Positions 6,133 to 8,656 of a stretch of DNA of 8,656 nucleotides are shown one piece after another. This DNA is from Chloroflexia bacterium. GTDB taxonomy: Bacteria > Chloroflexota > Chloroflexia > Thermomicrobiales > UBA6265. A program made the translations under genes and the position numbers. The notes under the pieces were generated by a model, which was given only the letters and a program-made list of their open reading frames with translations, was not told where the DNA came from and searched no databases. The DNA is taken from assembly GCA_013696525.1 (NCBI GenBank), contig JACCYK010000294.1, positions 1-8,656 on the forward strand, read 5' to 3'. Each line of letters begins with the position of its first letter. Within the stretch, counting starts at the first letter, position 1.

Positions 6133-6594
6133 ATGGACACGAACCGAGAGCCTCCAACCGGCATGATGCCGCCCCGGCGACTGGACGGCGATTCCGCCAA
6201 GGGCGAAGCGGAAGGGCTTGGCACGCTCATCTCGGGTCTGCTCAAAGACCTCCAAGACCTGGTCCGGGCGGAGGTCCAGCTCGCCAAGACCGAGATCCAG
6301 GAGGATGCCACGAAGGCCGGCCGGGCGATCGCCATCATCGCCGGCGGCGCTCTGATCGGGCTGGTCGGCTTTGTCTTCGTCATGCTCGCGGTCATGTACG
6401 GGCTCAATCGCTGGTTCCCCGATTGGGTCAGCGCCTTGATCGTCGGGGTTGTCTTGGCGCTGGCGGCGCTGATGCTCGCCATGAACGGCAAGTCCAAGCT
6501 GAGCGCGGCGAGTCTTAAGCCGGAGCAAACGATCGAATCGTTGAAGGAGGATCAAGCATGGGCCAAACAGCAGATCAACTCCGTCAAGAAATAG
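6133..6594 (+). CDS. Phage-holin-superfamily (Holin_3_6/DUF1469) membrane protein
   Basis: A 153-residue protein starting at ATG 6133 directly after a strong GAGGAGGAG site (6121-6129). Residues 28-62 form an amphipathic helix (GTLISGLLKDLQDLVRAEVQLAKTEIQ) that is the signature of this family. Two transmembrane segments follow, about 66-90 and 98-118, with a short WFPDW turn between them, and then a charged cytosolic tail. Despite the family name, chromosomal members next to DUF3618 genes are not phage lysis proteins: no endolysin or phage gene is present here. Its last 37 bases overlap the start of the DUF3618 gene, so the two are probably translationally coupled. The role in the envelope is unknown; partnership with its neighbours is inferred from conserved association of these families. 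Confidence 0.87.
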   Translation: MDTNREPPTGMMPPRRLDGDSAKGEAEGLGTLISGLLKDLQDLVRAEVQLAKTEIQEDATKAGRAIAIIAGGALIGLVGFVFVMLAVMYGLNRWFPDWVSALIVGVVLALAALMLAMNGKSKLSAASLKPEQTIESLKEDQAWAKQQINSVKK

Positions 6595-7196
6595 ACCACA
6601 AGCGGGACGACGCGGCGGCCAAGATCGATGAGATCGAGACGCGGGTCCAAGACACGGCGGAGATGGCGAAAGACACGGTCGATCAGACGATGCAGGCCGC
6701 GAAGGACACGGTCGACCAAACGATGCAAGCGGCCAAGGACACCGTGACGGAATCCGTCGACACGGTGAAGCAGAGCATCGAGGACTTTGACCTCCAAAAG
6801 CAGATTGACGAGCGGCCGCTCGTTGCGCTCGGGGCGGCGGCGCTTGGCGGTTTTCTCTTGGCCGGCGTCATGAGCGGTCAAAAGCAGCAGCGGTACTCTG
6901 GCGGTCAGTACGACTCCAGCCATCACACGGCGTATGGCGGGATGCAGCCGGCATCTCGCCGATCAGGGGTTGAGGATACGATCTCGGCCATGACCGGGGT
7001 GCTGATGGGCATGGCGACCGACCGCCTCCAGGGGATAGTCGAGGAAACGTTCCCCGAGTTTGGGCATCGTTTGCGGCAGCAGATGCCCCAGCCCCAACCG
7101 ACCACACCGACGGTGCCGCGAAATGGCGACCCCGCGACGTCATGGCCAAGCGCCACGCGAAGCGCGGAGCCAGTGGTCGCGGAGTCCCGGCGCTAG
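6558..7196 (+). CDS. DUF3618 membrane protein with 11-residue helical repeats
   Basis: A 212-residue protein starting at ATG 6558, seven bases after AAGGAGG (6544-6550), inside the end of the holin-like gene. The N-terminus TADQLRQEIDHKRDDAAAKIDEIETRV matches the DUF3618 opening. It is followed by an 11-residue tandem repeat (AKDTVDQTMQA twice, then a diverged third copy) at residues 37-69, an amphipathic LEA-type helix. A single TM helix lies at about 87-106 (RPLVALGAAALGGFLLAGVM). The tail is Gln/Gly/Ser-rich (108-135), contains a possible short helix (DTISAMTGVLMGMATDRL), and ends in a Pro/Thr-rich stretch. The tail is longer than in typical short DUF3618 proteins. A GC-rich hairpin 29 bp after the stop probably ends the operon. 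Biochemical function is unknown. Confidence 0.85.
   Translation: MGQTADQLRQEIDHKRDDAAAKIDEIETRVQDTAEMAKDTVDQTMQAAKDTVDQTMQAAKDTVTESVDTVKQSIEDFDLQKQIDERPLVALGAAALGGFLLAGVMSGQKQQRYSGGQYDSSHHTAYGGMQPASRRSGVEDTISAMTGVLMGMATDRLQGIVEETFPEFGHRLRQQMPQPQPTTPTVPRNGDPATSWPSATRSAEPVVAESRR
6666..6764 (+). repeat. 33-bp in-frame tandem repeat inside the DUF3618 gene
   Basis: Three units lie at 6666-6698, 6699-6731 and 6732-6764. The first two encode the same 11 residues, AKDTVDQTMQA, but differ at several synonymous third positions; the third begins AKDTV and then diverges (TESVDT). An 11-residue period is the LEA_4-like helical period, three turns of an undecad helix. Third-position differences suggest an old duplication kept under protein-level selection. 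Confidence 0.85.
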
Positions 7197-7224
7197 GTAG
7201 GCTCCATCTTCACCAAGCTCAGTT

Positions 7225-7263
7225 CTGGCGCCCGGCAGTGGTTTACACTGTTCCGGGCGCCAG
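7225..7263 (+). terminator. Strong hairpin after the stress operon, probable terminator
   Basis: CTGGCGCCCGG (7225-7235) and CCGGGCGCCAG (7253-7263) are perfect 11-bp complements. Inside them CAGTG (7236-7240) pairs with CACTG (7246-7250) around a GTTTA loop, leaving only a TT bulge. The stem is thus 16 bp long. It starts 29 bp after the DUF3618 stop. TTGCGTTGCG follows, which is T-containing but not a clean U-tract, so it may act as a terminator or as a 3'-end stabiliser. Confidence 0.65.
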
Positions 7264-7378
7264 TTGCGTTGCGTGGACTATGAGCGAGCAGCCGCAATGG
7301 GGCGGGAACTGGCGCCACCGATAATCTCTCCGCCATTGATCTTCCCGTTCGCATCTCTTCGAGAAACGGGGACGCCCG

Positions 7379-8656
7379 ATGGCTCGTCGCCGCAATCGCG
7401 AGTGGCACACCGGCCCCGGAGCTTCGGCCGTCCGGCCACCTAGCCCGCGGCCCAGGCTCATCGCGCTCGTCATCTGGGTGAGCTTCCTTCTGATCCACAC
7501 CACCGTCGTGGCTCAGGAGGAGCGCGGAACGGGCGCGGTCGTTGTGGTGCCGATCACTGGTACGATCGACCTTGGCCTGGCCCCGTTTCTGACGCGGGTT
7601 CTGGCCGAGGCCGAGGCGGACGGGGTCGCCGCGGTGCTGCTCGAGATCGACACGCCGGGCGGGCGGCTCGATGCCGTGTTGCAGATGCGTGACGCGGTCC
7701 TTGGCAGCCCCGTACGGACGATTGCCTTTGTGGACCGAACCGCCTTCTCCGCCGGGGCGCTGATCGCGATCGCGGCCGGTGAGATCTATATGCCGCCGGG
7801 AGCGGCCATGGGAGCGGCGACACCGGTCGACGGTGGCACCGGGGAGACGGCGAGTGAGAAGACCGTGTCGGCGGTCCGCACCACTTTCAAGGCGACGGCC
7901 GAGGCGCGGGGGCGCGATCCCCTGGTGGCGGAAGCGATGGTCGATCCCGATGTTGTCATCGAGGGTCTGGTCGAGCGCGGCGAGCTGTTGACGCTGACCA
8001 CCGGCGAGGCGGTCCGTTGGGGATACGCCGATGGGGTTGTCGACAATCGGGCGGAGCTGCTTGTTGATGCCGGTCTGGCCGCGGCGCCGGTGGTCGAGGT
8101 AGGGCCGAGCCTGGCCGAGCGGGTCGTTCGCTTCGTCACCGATCCGGTCGTGGCCTCGTTGCTGCTCATCCTCGCGCTGCTGCTGATTGTTGGCGATTTC
8201 TTTGTCGAGGGCTTCGGCGTCGCCGGGATGGGTGGTGTGCTCCTCTTCGGTATCTTTTTTTGGGGGCATCTCCTGACTGGATTGGCCGGGTGGGAGGATG
8301 TGGCCCTGGTTGGGCTTGGAATCGTCCTGATCGCGGTGGAGATCTTCGTGGTGCCGGGGTTTGGCGTGCCGGGCGTCTTGGGCCTGGCGGCGATCGGGGG
8401 CGGGCTGTTTCTGGCGATGCTGGGACGGGAGATTCAGACGCCGGACGGCATCATGCGGGCGGGGCTGACGGTGGTGGCGTCGCTGGTGGCGGTCGTGATT
8501 GGGATTGGGCTGATGTTGGCCCTCTTGCCGCGGACCAGGAAACTTAGTGGTCTGATCTTGCAACCGGCAGGGGAGGTCACCGCGCCACGGCGTGAGCCGG
8601 CCGCGTGGGGTTGGCTGCGACTGTTCGGCGACGTGGCGGTGCAGCCGCGCCCCGGC
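7379..8656 (+). CDS. nfeD: NfeD-type membrane serine protease, long form (3' end outside the window)
   Basis: The frame is open from ATG 7379 to the window end (426 codons, no stop). Residues 26-46 are a hydrophobic signal segment (RLIALVIWVSFLLIHTTVVAQ). Residues 51-245 are a ClpP/crotonase-fold protease domain: VVVVPITGTID, LLEIDTPGGRLDAV (88-100), and FSAGALIAIAA with Ser124 at the nucleophile position. Lys161 is the likely general base of a Ser-Lys dyad, as described for the archaeal homologue PH1510. Several hydrophobic segments follow from about 257 to 384, with the NfeD-typical EIFVVPGFGVPGVLG at 321-335. The soluble OB-fold domain that usually ends the protein would lie at or beyond the window edge. 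The start has only a weak ribosome-binding site (CGGGGA); GATAAT at 7320-7325 could be a -10. Long NfeD proteins are often followed by an SPFH/stomatin/flotillin gene whose product they cleave, so one may lie just downstream. Confidence 0.92.
   Translation, partial: MARRRNREWHTGPGASAVRPPSPRPRLIALVIWVSFLLIHTTVVAQEERGTGAVVVVPITGTIDLGLAPFLTRVLAEAEADGVAAVLLEIDTPGGRLDAVLQMRDAVLGSPVRTIAFVDRTAFSAGALIAIAAGEIYMPPGAAMGAATPVDGGTGETASEKTVSAVRTTFKATAEARGRDPLVAEAMVDPDVVIEGLVERGELLTLTTGEAVRWGYADGVVDNRAELLVDAGLAAAPVVEVGPSLAERVVRFVTDPVVASLLLILALLLIVGDFFVEGFGVAGMGGVLLFGIFFWGHLLTGLAGWEDVALVGLGIVLIAVEIFVVPGFGVPGVLGLAAIGGGLFLAMLGREIQTPDGIMRAGLTVVASLVAVVIGIGLMLALLPRTRKLSGLILQPAGEVTAPRREPAAWGWLRLFGDVAVQPRPG

Noticed and set aside
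5429..6157. 242-codon minus-strand frame opposite the LEA-like gene
   Set aside because: The plus-strand frame has a good ribosome-binding site, a helical repeat and a TM anchor, and fits an operon. The antisense product has no such support.
6133..6594. Prophage lysis holin
   Set aside because: No endolysin, spanin or structural phage genes are present, and the association with DUF3618 marks a chromosomal housekeeping cluster, not a prophage.
7193..8563. 456-codon open frame on the minus strand opposite nfeD
   Set aside because: The plus-strand frame has clear NfeD domains, a signal segment and protease motifs. The antisense product is rich in Arg, His, Gln and Pro with no recognisable domain, as expected for the mirror of a GC-rich gene.

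Overview
The window is a high-GC bacterial chromosome segment in which nearly all genes lie on the + strand, with strong G/C preference at third codon positions. The gene set fits Chloroflexota (a Thermomicrobia-like lineage), with Actinobacteria as the alternative: a non-canonical ThDP enzyme, an MGT-type glycosyltransferase, a luciferase-like oxidoreductase, a LEA-like/holin-like/DUF3618 membrane cluster and a long NfeD protein. The assignment is inferred from gene content only.

Layout. (1) 1-62 is the tail of a gene that starts outside the window. (2) 228-3167 carries a thiamine-diphosphate-dependent enzyme of the acetolactate-synthase superfamily, then an MGT-family glycosyltransferase, probably one transcription unit behind an extended -10 promoter. 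(3) 3275-4079 (minus strand) is the 3' five-sixths of a luciferase-like monooxygenase (LLM) gene, convergent with the glycosyltransferase and cut by an insertion sequence. (4) 4080-5327 is an IS3-family, IS407-group element of 1248 bp. Its orfB (DDE transposase) is intact, but orfA is broken by a 13-bp sequence present in three tandem copies. The -1 slippery site and a hairpin over the orfA Shine-Dalgarno are still recognisable. (5) 5567-7196 is a compact three-gene operon of small membrane-anchored proteins: a LEA-like/ElaB-like repeat protein, a two-TM phage-holin-superfamily protein and a DUF3618 protein, probably serving envelope or general stress. A strong GC-rich hairpin follows it. (6) 7379 to the end is a long NfeD-type membrane serine protease that runs off the window.

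The first two genes could modify a small molecule (C-C bond chemistry, then glycosyl transfer), but no substrate can be named. The stress operon and nfeD both concern the membrane. I see no phage-defence, CRISPR or clearly novel multi-gene system. The most distinctive features are in the IS: inactivation by a tandem triplication that would be reversible in principle, and the absence of both a target-site duplication and the missing LLM 5' end on its far side, which points to a rearrangement rather than a simple insertion.
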